This document shows, in pieces, positions 7,998-16,321 of a DNA stretch of 64,000 bases. The notes beneath the pieces are model-generated. The model had not been told where the DNA came from and did not search any database. It saw only the letters and a program-made list of their open reading frames with translations. The position numbers and the translations under genes were made by a program. Within the stretch, counting starts at the first letter, position 1; each line of letters opens with the position of its first letter. The DNA is taken from contig NZ_JAMQOQ010000002.1 of NCBI RefSeq assembly GCF_031624635.1, positions 124,001 to 188,000 of the forward strand. The letters are read 5' to 3'. The stretch comes from Halogeometricum sp. S3BR5-2 (GTDB lineage Archaea; Halobacteriota; Halobacteria; Halobacteriales; Haloferacaceae).

Positions 7998-9092
7998 ATG
8001 ACCGATTCAGCGTCAAATTCAGAGCTCGCCGGCGCGTTCGAGGCGGCCAACGAGGCGGCCGAACGGGCGTACGTCGGGGGAGAGGGCGACACGCTCACCG
8101 AGGAGGCCGAGGAGGAACTCCGCGACCCGACCGAACGACTCGCGGACGCCCTCTCGGAGGCGTCGCTCTCCGAACTGCTCGAAGTCGCGGGGTTCGAGGA
8201 CGCCCCCGACGACGTCTCGGCGGTCGACCTTCCGGCGGTCATCGCCGACGCCGACCCGAACGCCATCGTCGAACTGCGGACGCTGCTCCAACTCGCGGAC
8301 CTCGGCGAGTCGTGGGCCGACCTCTCCGCCGAGGAACGGGCCGACCGGGTGGACCGGGTCGTCGTCGACGCCGAGACGGCCGACTCCGACGGCGGGTTCG
8401 CGCTCACCGAGTACATCGACCGACTCGACCACATCCTCGGCGACGAGGAGGCGAGCGGAGATGAGGAGTCGTCCGAATCGGGTGCGGACGGCGAGACGGC
8501 CGACGCTGAGGCCGCCGACGAGGCGGCTGACGCGACTGACGACGAAGGCGAAGACGATGACGACGCGAACGCCGAAGACGACAGCGCGGCGGAGGACGCC
8601 GTCGAAGCCGTCGTCGGCGCGGCCGCGGACGCGATGGCTGGCAATGAGGACGACGAGAGCGACGAGGCGTCGGCCGACGACGAGGACGCGGAGCAGGGTG
8701 CCGCCGAAGCCGTCGTCGACGCCGCCGCGAAGGCGGTGAGCGAAGATGGAGAAGACGCCGACGAGGACGTCAGCGACGACGGCGGAGACGACGAACTCCT
8801 CGAATTGGAGGACCACGTCGACCGCCTGCGCACACTCGTCGGCGACGACGAGGAAACCGAAGCGGATGCGGATGCAGATGCAGACGCGGAGGGTCCCGAC
8901 GTCGACGAGGAAGCGGCCGAGGCGGACGCCGCCGAAGACACAGACCAGGACCCGGACGAGGACGAAGACCGCACGACGGACGGCCAGAAGCGGTCGACGT
9001 CCGGGTCCCGCGGCCGTCTCTCGACGGTCCCCTCCTCGCGGTCGGACATGGGGAAGTCGGGGCGCTTCTCCACCGCGCGCGGCAAGCGGTAA
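7998..9092 (+). CDS. hyperacidic protein with basic C-terminal tail
   Basis: A 364-residue protein 15 bp after the previous stop. Residues 1-155 are a helical domain with leucine-rich segments (ERLADALSEASLSELLEVAGFED, IVELRTLLQLADLGESW, GFALTEYIDRLDHILG). Residues 156-325 are low-complexity Asp/Glu/Ala with short helical islands such as EDAVEAVVGAAADAM and AAEAVVDAAAKAV, which look like repeats of each other, and LLELEDHVDRLRTLVG, an echo of the first domain. The last 35 residues switch to strongly basic with two similar motifs, GRLST and GRFST. No signal peptide or membrane helix. Function unknown; the last gene of the operon. Confidence 0.7.
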   Translation: MTDSASNSELAGAFEAANEAAERAYVGGEGDTLTEEAEEELRDPTERLADALSEASLSELLEVAGFEDAPDDVSAVDLPAVIADADPNAIVELRTLLQLADLGESWADLSAEERADRVDRVVVDAETADSDGGFALTEYIDRLDHILGDEEASGDEESSESGADGETADAEAADEAADATDDEGEDDDDANAEDDSAAEDAVEAVVGAAADAMAGNEDDESDEASADDEDAEQGAAEAVVDAAAKAVSEDGEDADEDVSDDGGDDELLELEDHVDRLRTLVGDDEETEADADADADAEGPDVDEEAAEADAAEDTDQDPDEDEDRTTDGQKRSTSGSRGRLSTVPSSRSDMGKSGRFSTARGKR

Positions 9093-9123
9093 GCGTTCGC
9101 GGCGCCTCCTCTTCTCTTCCTAC

Positions 9124-10929
9124 CTACTCGTCTTCGAGGTCCAACAGGTCGGCCGCCTCGTCGAGGTAGTCGCCGTACACGGACAGCGCCGACTCGATGG
9201 GTTCCGGCGAGGCCATGTCGACGCCGGCCGTCTCCAACACTTCGATGGGGTACTTCGACCCGCCCAGTGCTAGCGCCTCGCGGTAGTCGGCGGCCGCCTC
9301 TTCGCCCCCGTTCAGGATGCGTTCGACGATGGCGACGGCGGCCGAGATGCCCGTCGAGTACTGGTACACGTAATAATTGTAATAGAAGTGGGGAATCCGC
9401 ATCCACTCGCGGGCGATTCTGTCGTCCACGTTCGCGTCCGCGTAGAACTCCCCTTTCAGGTCGCCGTACAGTTCGTCGAAGCGGTCGGGCGTCAGCGCGC
9501 CGCCTTCCTCCGAAATCGTGTGTATCTGGTGTTCGAAGTCGGCGAACATCGTCTGGCGGTACAGCGTCGAGCGGAAGCGTTCGAGGTACTCGTCGAGGAC
9601 GTGCGTGCGGAACTCGTCGTCCTCGACGTTCTCCAGGAGGTAGTGGGTGAGGAGCGTCTCGTTCACCGTCGAGGCCACCTCCGCGACGAAGATGGTGTAG
9701 TCGGCGTACTGCCAGGGCTGTTCGTCCTTGGCGAGTTCGGAGTGCAGCGAGTGGCCCAACTCGTGCGCGAGGGTGTACATCGAGGCGATGTCGTCCTGAT
9801 AGTTCATCATGATGAACGGCTGGGTGTCGTAGGTGCCCGAGGAGAACGCGCCCGAGCGCTTCCCCCGGTTCTCGTAGACGTCGACCCAGCGGTCCTCCAG
9901 TCCCTCCTCGACGCGCGATTGGTACTCCTCGCCGAGGGGGGCGACGGCCTCGACGATGTACTCCTTAGCCTCCTCGTAGCTGACTTCCGGCCCCTCGTCG
10001 CCCGTCAGCGACATGTAGAGGTCCCACATCTCCAACTGGTCCACGTCGAGCGCCCGCCGCTTCAGTTCCGCGTGGCGGTGGAGGTAGTCGAGGTTGTCCC
10101 GGACCGTCCCCACGAGGTTGTCGTACACCTCGACGGGCACGTTCGGGCCGTCGAGCGCCGCCTCCCGGGCCGTGTCGTAGCGCCGGGCGTTCGCGTACTT
10201 CACGTCCTTCTTCACGCTGTTCTTCAGCGCGGTGCCGACGGAGTTGCGCACGTCCGCCCACTCGTCGTAGAACTCCTCGTGGACCGTCCGGCGGAACTCC
10301 CGGTCGGGGTGTTTCAGCAGTTTCGTGAAGTTCCCCTGCGATATCTCGACGTCCTCGCCCTCTGGGTTCTCCACCGTCGGGAACGTCATGTCCGCGTTCG
10401 ACAGCATGCCGTAGATGTCGCTCGGAGCGCTGGCCACCTCGCCCAGTTCCGCGAGGAGTTCCTCGACTTCGGCCGACCGGGTGTGCGGTTTCGTCCGGAG
10501 CACGTCGTCGAAGTAGTGTTCGTACTCGCGCAGTTCGGGTTCGGCTTCGAGGAACTCCGACAGTTCCTCTTCGCTCAGTTCCTGTAGCTCGGGTTCGACG
10601 AAACTCGCCGTCGACCGCGCCTCGGAGGCCAGCGACTCCGCTTTCGCCTGGAACGCTTGATACTCCTGGTTCCGCGTGTCCTCGGCGCTCCGAAGGCTGC
10701 TGTAACTCACCACCTTCGAGACGTCGCGCATCAGTTCCTCCTCCAGTTCGAGCAGTTCCAAGAGCGTCTCGGGGCTCTCGGTCACGCGGCCCTCGTAGGC
10801 GGCGATGTCCGGAATCCGGCTCTGCACGTCCTCGAACGCCGCCTCCCAGTCCTCGTCGCTCGCGTAGATGCTCTCTAAGTCCCACTTGTACTCGGCGTCG
10901 ATATCGCTCCGCTCGGGAACCGAACTCAT
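9124..10929 (-). CDS. pepF: oligoendopeptidase F (M3B metallopeptidase)
   Basis: A 601-residue cytosolic zinc peptidase that cuts oligopeptides of roughly 7-17 residues. The catalytic motif HELGHSLHS is present with His389, Glu390 and His393; the third metal ligand is a Glu in the following helix (EVASTVNETLL). The family's helical N-terminal region (about 1-200) and C-terminal segment FYYNYYVYQYSTG, which shapes the substrate channel, are intact. Length matches the family. Start chosen at MSSVPERSD, directly preceded by GGGAGGT on the coding strand; the longer upstream frame crosses G-rich noncoding DNA. Confidence 0.93.
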   Translation of the reverse strand: MSSVPERSDIDAEYKWDLESIYASDEDWEAAFEDVQSRIPDIAAYEGRVTESPETLLELLELEEELMRDVSKVVSYSSLRSAEDTRNQEYQAFQAKAESLASEARSTASFVEPELQELSEEELSEFLEAEPELREYEHYFDDVLRTKPHTRSAEVEELLAELGEVASAPSDIYGMLSNADMTFPTVENPEGEDVEISQGNFTKLLKHPDREFRRTVHEEFYDEWADVRNSVGTALKNSVKKDVKYANARRYDTAREAALDGPNVPVEVYDNLVGTVRDNLDYLHRHAELKRRALDVDQLEMWDLYMSLTGDEGPEVSYEEAKEYIVEAVAPLGEEYQSRVEEGLEDRWVDVYENRGKRSGAFSSGTYDTQPFIMMNYQDDIASMYTLAHELGHSLHSELAKDEQPWQYADYTIFVAEVASTVNETLLTHYLLENVEDDEFRTHVLDEYLERFRSTLYRQTMFADFEHQIHTISEEGGALTPDRFDELYGDLKGEFYADANVDDRIAREWMRIPHFYYNYYVYQYSTGISAAVAIVERILNGGEEAAADYREALALGGSKYPIEVLETAGVDMASPEPIESALSVYGDYLDEAADLLDLEDE

Positions 10930-11474
10930 ACCTCCCGAGAGCGGCGGTGTCGTGGTAAGCTTTGTCGATTCCCGGCGGGCCTGCCGGTTCGACGGGTCGT
11001 CGAGGCGTCGCGCCTCTCGGCGGCGCGGACGCTCGGCTACGGGTGTGATGTCGTCCGAAAGGGAGTGGGGGTGGGGAAGGAGGGAACCGCGGGCGGCCGG
11101 GGCGCCGAGGTGGGGGGGACGGCGCCGCGGGCCGCGTGCAGGCGGGGGGGATTCAGGGTAGGGGGTGGGTGGGGGTGGGGGTGGGGGGTGGTGGGGGTTG
11201 AGGGTGCCTACCCGCGAACCGAGTCGGGGAGACCGGTTCGCAACGTTCCGACGAAGTCGGACGTTTCGTGGCACGAACGCCGTCACGCCCGTGCCGCACT
11301 CATACGTACAGTCGACAACGGGGTATGGATGTCGCCTAAGTGGTTTGGGTCCGGGGGGTTCCACCGGGGCGACGGCCGTCGCTCGGCGGGGAGAGCGGGG
11401 TCGACGGACGTCCGCCGAGGACGCCCGCCGTCGAAAAGCCGACCGAACGGTCGCGTCTCGATACCGGGCGGCGC
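10930..11474. other. 545-bp intergenic region with strong G-run tract
   Basis: No credible gene. The near side probably holds the pepF promoter. The segment 11061-11206 is extremely G-rich on the plus strand, and 11157-11204 is an almost unbroken series of GGG to GGGGGG runs separated by single T. This is a textbook potential G-quadruplex. Beyond it the spacer is ordinary GC-rich DNA up to the end of the zinc-finger gene. Confidence 0.75.
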
Positions 11475-11630
11475 TCAGTGGCGCGTCGCGCGGGCATCGC
11501 GCACGTCGCCACCGTCTCTGACCTTGTCCTCGCAACTCGGACACACCCGCGGATTCTCCATGTTCTCGGGGGCGAACACACGGACGTACTCCGTCGTCAC
11601 GAACGAACCGCAGTTTTCACACTTCGGCAT
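11475..11630 (-). CDS. small zinc-finger protein (DUF7563-like), 51 aa
   Basis: A 51-residue protein, MPKCENCGSFV at the start and RVCPSCEDKVRDG near residue 33. The two CxxC knuckles (Cys4, Cys7, Cys30, Cys33) form a complete zinc site separated by a beta-hairpin-like stretch (TEYVRVFAPENM). It matches my memory of the haloarchaeal DUF7563 family of small zinc-finger proteins, whose roles are mostly regulatory or unknown. The ATG is at 11628-11630 and the TGA at 11475-11477. It is short enough to be missed by automatic gene calling. Confidence 0.85.
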   Translation of the reverse strand: MPKCENCGSFVTTEYVRVFAPENMENPRVCPSCEDKVRDGGDVRDARATRH

Positions 11631-11775
11631 CGGGCTGTTTTTAGCGGTAACTGTGGATAAAATTTAGGGCCACTTCCCGTATGAGCTGTGGCTCCCGGTC
11701 CCGTCGGCCGGCGGCGTCTCCGGCCCGTTCGGCCGTCTCCACAACCTCTTTCGCCCTCTCCGGCGACGGCGTGGT

Positions 11776-13110
11776 ATGGACGACCGCGACGGGGCCGCGA
11801 GAGACGCCGCGCTCGGACGGGCGTGGACCGACGACGAACCGTGGGACTTCCTGACCGACCTGACTCGGCTGGGGAACCGAATGGGCGGCAGCGACGGGGA
11901 ACGCCGCGCGGCCGAACTGGTCGCGGACGCCCTCCGCGACGCCGGCGCCCGCGACGTGCGCGAGGAACCGTTCGAGATGCGAGCGTGGACCCGCGGGTCG
12001 TCGACGCTCGCGCTGACGGACGAGGACCGCGCGTTCGAGACGGTCGCCCTGCCGTACTCGCCGTCGGGCGACGTGACGGGCGAACTCGTCGACGTCGGCC
12101 ACGGCACGCCCGACGAGATAGACGACCACGACGTGGCGGGGAAGATAGCCGTCGCCTCCACGACGACGCCGCCGGGCGGCCGGTTCGTCCACCGCATGGA
12201 GAAGTTCAGCTACGCCGTCGAGCGCGGCGCGGAGGCGTTCGTCTTCGTCAACCACGTCCCCGGACAGCTCCCGCCGACCGGGTCGCTGACGTTCGACGAA
12301 GAGGCCGCCGCGCCCGCCGTCGGCGTCAGCAAGGAGTCGGGCGGGTGGTTGACCGACTACGCCGCGGAGGGCGCCGAGGCGCGACTGACCGTCGAGGCGG
12401 AGACGAGCGGCGGCGAGAGCCGGAACGTCGTTGGCCGCCTCGGCCCCGACACCGACGAAGAAATCGTCCTCCTGGCGCACTACGACGCCCACGACATCGC
12501 CGAAGGCGCCCTCGACAACGGCTGTGGCATCACCACCGTCGTCACCGCGGCGCGAATCCTCGCGGACCTCGACCTCTCCACCGGCGTCCGCGTCGCGGGC
12601 GTCGGGTGCGAGGAGACGGGACTGACCGGCGCCGAGAACCTCGCCGAACGACTCGACCACGGTCGACTGAAGGCCGTGGTGAACGTCGACGGCGCGGGGC
12701 GCTTTCGGGACTTAGTGGCGATGACGCACACTTCGGAGGCCACGGCGGACGTCGCCCGGACGGTGTCCGAGGCGACCCGACACCCGATTCAGGTGGAGTC
12801 CGAACCTCACCCCTTCAGCGACCAGTGGCCGTTCGTCCGTGCCGGCGTCCCCGCCCTCCAACTGCACAGCGACAGCGGCGAACGCGGGCGCGGGTGGGGG
12901 CACACGCACGCCGACACGCGCGACAAGGTGGACGACCGGAACATCCGCGAGCACGCCATGCTCGCGGCGCTCTTGGTCGAGGAACTGGCCGGGCGGGACG
13001 CCGACGAACTTCCGCGACTGGACGCCGACGAACTCGCCGACGCGTTCCGCGCGGCCGACTTCGAGACGGGGATGCGCGCCGCGAACCTCTGGCCGGCCGA
13101 GTGGGAGTAG
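11776..13110 (+). CDS. M28 family zinc aminopeptidase with PA-like insert
   Basis: A 444-residue cocatalytic zinc peptidase. The M28 core starts near residue 225: AHYDAHD (His235, Asp237), GALDNG (bridging Asp247), CEETGL (general base and metal Glu, 279-280), VNVDGAG (metal Asp, about 307) and the last His in GHTHADTRDKVD. Residues 95-205 (LPYSPSGDVTGELVDVG...GKIAVAS...YAVERGAEAFVFVN) form the protease-associated lid domain typical of this family. There is no signal peptide, so it should act inside the cell on peptides or acyl-amino acids. Start at the ATG following a short spacer; no operon partners. Confidence 0.88.
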   Translation: MDDRDGAARDAALGRAWTDDEPWDFLTDLTRLGNRMGGSDGERRAAELVADALRDAGARDVREEPFEMRAWTRGSSTLALTDEDRAFETVALPYSPSGDVTGELVDVGHGTPDEIDDHDVAGKIAVASTTTPPGGRFVHRMEKFSYAVERGAEAFVFVNHVPGQLPPTGSLTFDEEAAAPAVGVSKESGGWLTDYAAEGAEARLTVEAETSGGESRNVVGRLGPDTDEEIVLLAHYDAHDIAEGALDNGCGITTVVTAARILADLDLSTGVRVAGVGCEETGLTGAENLAERLDHGRLKAVVNVDGAGRFRDLVAMTHTSEATADVARTVSEATRHPIQVESEPHPFSDQWPFVRAGVPALQLHSDSGERGRGWGHTHADTRDKVDDRNIREHAMLAALLVEELAGRDADELPRLDADELADAFRAADFETGMRAANLWPAEWE

Positions 13111-13134
13111 CGAGCCACGGGGCCACGAGCGACG

Positions 13135-13761
13135 CTAACAGAGCGCCGCCACCTCCTCCAGCGACTCCACCTCGTAGGTCGGGTCCGCGGCGAGTCGGTA
13201 GCCGTCGCGGTGCGGCCGGCGGACGAACGCCGAGTCCGCGCCCGCGCGGTCCGCCGCGAGCACGTCGACGTTGCTGTCGGCCCCGAGTTCCTCGACGGCG
13301 CGTTCGAGGTAGTACGGCGATGGCTTGCGGTTTCGGTACCCCTCGACGGTCGGTTCGCGCCCGTAGGCGACGTCGAACAGGTCGGCGACTCCGAACCGGT
13401 CGAGGACCGTCTCCACCGTCTCGTGCTGGTTGCCGCTCACGACGGCGAGCGTCCGGTCGAGGTCCGACAGCGCCGACACGTCGTCGTAGAGCGTCTTCTC
13501 GCCGCGCTCCATCGCCGCGCGCTGGGCCGCCGCGGCCTCGGCCTCGCGGCGCGGCCAGAAGGCCTCGTAGTCGACGCCGTGTATCTCGCAGACGCGGCGG
13601 ATGCGGGTCAGACTCCCGTGAACGATGCCGTCCACTCCCTCGGTGGTCGGGTCCGCCCCGAACTCCTCGAACGCCGCCCGCACCGCCGCGCGGTGGACGT
13701 CCATCGCCGTCGGCGTCGTCAGGACGCCGTCGTCGTCGAAGATGACCGCGTCGTAGCACAT
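13135..13761 (-). CDS. HAD superfamily hydrolase
   Basis: A 208-residue haloacid-dehalogenase-fold phosphatase-like enzyme. Motif I is FDDDGVL (nucleophile Asp, second Asp acid/base), motif II is VVSGN, the motif III lysine is in RKPSP, and motif IV appears as DSNVD. The stretch before motif IV (VEELGADSNVD) lacks the usual hydrophobic strand ending in GDS, as if a few residues were lost, so full activity is not certain. The cap region between motifs I and II is helical. Substrate unknown; phosphoglycolate-type phosphatases are the nearest general group. It is convergent with the M28 gene. Confidence 0.8.
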   Translation of the reverse strand: MCYDAVIFDDDGVLTTPTAMDVHRAAVRAAFEEFGADPTTEGVDGIVHGSLTRIRRVCEIHGVDYEAFWPRREAEAAAAQRAAMERGEKTLYDDVSALSDLDRTLAVVSGNQHETVETVLDRFGVADLFDVAYGREPTVEGYRNRKPSPYYLERAVEELGADSNVDVLAADRAGADSAFVRRPHRDGYRLAADPTYEVESLEEVAALC

Positions 13762-13865
13762 ACCGGCGGTTCGGCGTTCGGCCCACCAAGAGGTTGCTAT
13801 GAGGGCCGCGTTCGTCTCGGTTCGGCTATCGAAACTCTATATCTCGCCGTCCGGCGGTCCGAGAC

Positions 13866-14720
13866 TCACCCTTCGTCTCCGCCGACGCCCGCACGTATCC
13901 GCCCGGTGACGCGGGCGCGGACGAGTCCGTCGCGGCGCCGCGACTCGAATATCTCCGCGGCGCTCTCGGCGGCCTGCGGGTCGCGCTCGAACGTCAGGTC
14001 CGGGTAGACCACCCGTTCGAGCAGGAGCGGTTCCGGCGGCGCGGCGGGGACGCCGTCGGGTCCCGTCAGCGGTTCGGGGCCGAGGACGTCCTCGACGGCG
14101 TCCGGCGACCGCTCGCCGACGGCGACGCCGTGGACGAGGCTGACGAGGCGGCGGACGAGTTCGTACGGGAACCCGCCGGCGGCGACGTGAACGACGAGGA
14201 ACTCCCCGTCGGGTTCGACGGTCACCGAGAGTTCTCTGACCGTTCCGACGTCGTCGCCGGTGAGGTTGTGGAAGTCGTGCTCGCCGGAGAGGGCGTCGGC
14301 CGCCCGGCGGGCGAGCGCGGGGTCCGCGTCCGGCGCGTACCGGTCGTAGACGTACTCGCGGCGGACGGCGTCGTGTGTCGCGTGGAAGCTCTCGGGGGCG
14401 TCGGCGGCCGCCCACGCGCGGACGTCGGCGGGCAGTTCCGCGTTCAGCGCGCGCGGCGTGCACCACTCCGGGCAGTCGAACCCGACGGTCTGTCCGAAGG
14501 CGGAGACGCCGGCGTCCGTCCGGCCCGCGGCGGCGTAGCCGGGCGGCTTCCGGTCGGCCGCCGCGTCGAACGCGCCCAGTCGGTCCAAGGCGTCGAACAG
14601 CGCGTTCTCCACCGTCGGCACCGACGGCTGACGCTGGAAGCCGTAGAACGGCCGGCCGTCGTAGGCGATTCGGAAAGCGCGCACGAACGCGTCTGGGCGG
14701 CGTTCGACCTTATCGGCCAC
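13866..14720 (-). CDS. truA: tRNA pseudouridine synthase A
   Basis: A 284-residue TruA/Pus1-type enzyme that makes pseudouridine at positions 38-40 of the tRNA anticodon arm. The catalytic aspartate is Asp69 in AAGRTDAGVSA, the family signature; upstream RIAYDGRPFYGFQRQP is the conserved N-terminal strand-loop, and GGFPYELVRRLVSLVHGVAVG is the C-terminal signature around the second active-site element. Length is normal for archaeal TruA. It stands alone between the HAD gene and the divergent sulfatase-fold gene. Confidence 0.95.
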   Translation of the reverse strand: MADKVERRPDAFVRAFRIAYDGRPFYGFQRQPSVPTVENALFDALDRLGAFDAAADRKPPGYAAAGRTDAGVSAFGQTVGFDCPEWCTPRALNAELPADVRAWAAADAPESFHATHDAVRREYVYDRYAPDADPALARRAADALSGEHDFHNLTGDDVGTVRELSVTVEPDGEFLVVHVAAGGFPYELVRRLVSLVHGVAVGERSPDAVEDVLGPEPLTGPDGVPAAPPEPLLLERVVYPDLTFERDPQAAESAAEIFESRRRDGLVRARVTGRIRAGVGGDEG

Positions 14721-14860
14721 GGTTCCGGCGCACCCGCTGTATATACAGCCCGAAGAACAAACCGTATCTGACCTAATTTTCCCACTATGACAACACGAAA
14801 GTTACGTCCGGGTCGCGCCCCGGCGACTGGGCCGAGCGGACGGGAGGAGCGCTGCGACGG

Positions 14861-16309
14861 ATGAGTCGACCGAACGTCGTCGTCACCGTCCTCGACACCG
14901 TTCGCGGCCGCGACACGGTGCCCGCGTCGTCGTCGCCGATGTCGACGCTCGGAGACATCGCGGCGTCGGGGACGGAGTTCACGAGCGCCTTCTCCGCGGC
15001 GCCGTGGACGCTCCCGTCGCACGCCTCGCTGTTCACCGGTACCTACCCCTCCCAGCACGGCGCGCACGGCGACCACACCTACCTCGACGACTCTCTCCGC
15101 ACGCTGCCGGAGGCGTTCCGCGACGACGGTTACGAGACGGTCGGCGTCTCGAACAACACCTGGATCACCGAGGAGTTCGGGTTCCACCGCGGGTTCGACA
15201 CCCTTCGGAAGGGCTGGCAGTACTTCCAGTCGGACACCGACCTCGGGACGGTCACCCGCGCGGAACACCCGATGTCGAAGCTCCGCGCTGCGAGCGACCG
15301 CCTGTTCGACGGCAACCCCTTGGTCAACGCGGCGAACCTCGTCTACGACGAGATGGCCGACGGCGACGGCGCCGACCGCGCCACCTCGTGGGTGGAGTCG
15401 TGGCTCGACGACAGGGACGCGGAGTCGCCGTTCTTCCTCTTCTTGAACTACGTCGACCCGCACGTCGAGTACCGCCCGCCGCGCGAGTACGCCGAGCAGT
15501 ACCTCCCGCCCGACGTGACGTACGACGAGGCGATGACGCTCCGACAGGACCCCCGCGCGTACGACGTGGGCGAGTACCGCCTGAACGACCGCGAGTTCGA
15601 GATACTCCACGCGCTCTACCGCGGCGCCCTCGCCTACGCCGACGACCACCTCGCCCGCGTGCGCGACGCCCTCGTCTCCGCCGGCGAGTGGGAGGACACG
15701 ATACTCGTCGTCCTCAGCGACCACGGCGAGAACGTCGGCGACCACGGCTTCTTCGGCCACCAGTACAACCTGTACGACTCGCTCCTGCACGTCCCGATGG
15801 TGTTCCACGGCGGGCCGTTTCACGAGGGCCGGCGCGACGGACTCGTCCAGACGCTCGACGCCGCGCCGACGCTCCTCGACGCGGCGGGCGTGGAGGCTCC
15901 CGAGTTCCGACGGCAGATGCACGCCCGGTCACTCCACCCGGACGCGGACTCGGACCCGCGCGACGCCGTCTTCGCGGAGTACGTCGCCCCGCAACCGTCG
16001 CCCGACAGACTCGCCGCGCGGTTCGACGAGATACCGGACCGCGTCCGGACCTTCGACCGGTCGCTCCGGTCGGTCCGGACGGACGACGAGAAGTACGTGC
16101 AGGCCTCCGACGGGAGCGAGTGGTTCTACCGCGTCGGCCGCGACCCCGACGAGGCGTGGAACCGCGCGTCGAGCAACGAGGAGCGGACGGAACTGCTCTC
16201 GGACCGCCTCGACCAGTGGCTCGACTCGTTCGACCGCGAGGAGAAGAGCGGCGAGGTGTCGATGAGCGACTCGACGCGCGACCGACTCTCGGACCTCGGC
16301 TACCTGTAA
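14861..16309 (+). CDS. sulfatase-fold protein without formylglycine site
   Basis: A 482-residue alkaline-phosphatase-superfamily enzyme. PNVVVTVLDTVR (Asp12 metal ligand), a second metal site in LSDHGENVGDHG and LLHVPMVFHG define the fold. At the position where true sulfatases carry Cys in C-x-P-S-R, this protein has Thr50 in TLPSH, so it cannot form formylglycine. Thr is the nucleophile in phosphatases, phosphodiesterases and phosphoglycerol transferases of this superfamily, so a phospho-substrate is more likely than a sulfate ester (inference). No signal peptide or membrane segment. It converges with another sulfatase gene 12 bp away. Confidence 0.83.
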   Translation: MSRPNVVVTVLDTVRGRDTVPASSSPMSTLGDIAASGTEFTSAFSAAPWTLPSHASLFTGTYPSQHGAHGDHTYLDDSLRTLPEAFRDDGYETVGVSNNTWITEEFGFHRGFDTLRKGWQYFQSDTDLGTVTRAEHPMSKLRAASDRLFDGNPLVNAANLVYDEMADGDGADRATSWVESWLDDRDAESPFFLFLNYVDPHVEYRPPREYAEQYLPPDVTYDEAMTLRQDPRAYDVGEYRLNDREFEILHALYRGALAYADDHLARVRDALVSAGEWEDTILVVLSDHGENVGDHGFFGHQYNLYDSLLHVPMVFHGGPFHEGRRDGLVQTLDAAPTLLDAAGVEAPEFRRQMHARSLHPDADSDPRDAVFAEYVAPQPSPDRLAARFDEIPDRVRTFDRSLRSVRTDDEKYVQASDGSEWFYRVGRDPDEAWNRASSNEERTELLSDRLDQWLDSFDREEKSGEVSMSDSTRDRLSDLGYL

Positions 16310-16321
16310 TTCTCTAAGAGG

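Noticed and set aside
7167-9092. Gas vesicle genes
   Set aside because: The Ala-rich coils and acidic tails recall GvpC-type proteins, but there is no GvpA, GvpN or other gvp gene and no sequence motif of those families.
14861-16309. A formylglycine sulfatase call for the plus-strand gene
   Set aside because: Thr replaces the Cys/Ser that must become formylglycine, and His replaces the motif Arg.
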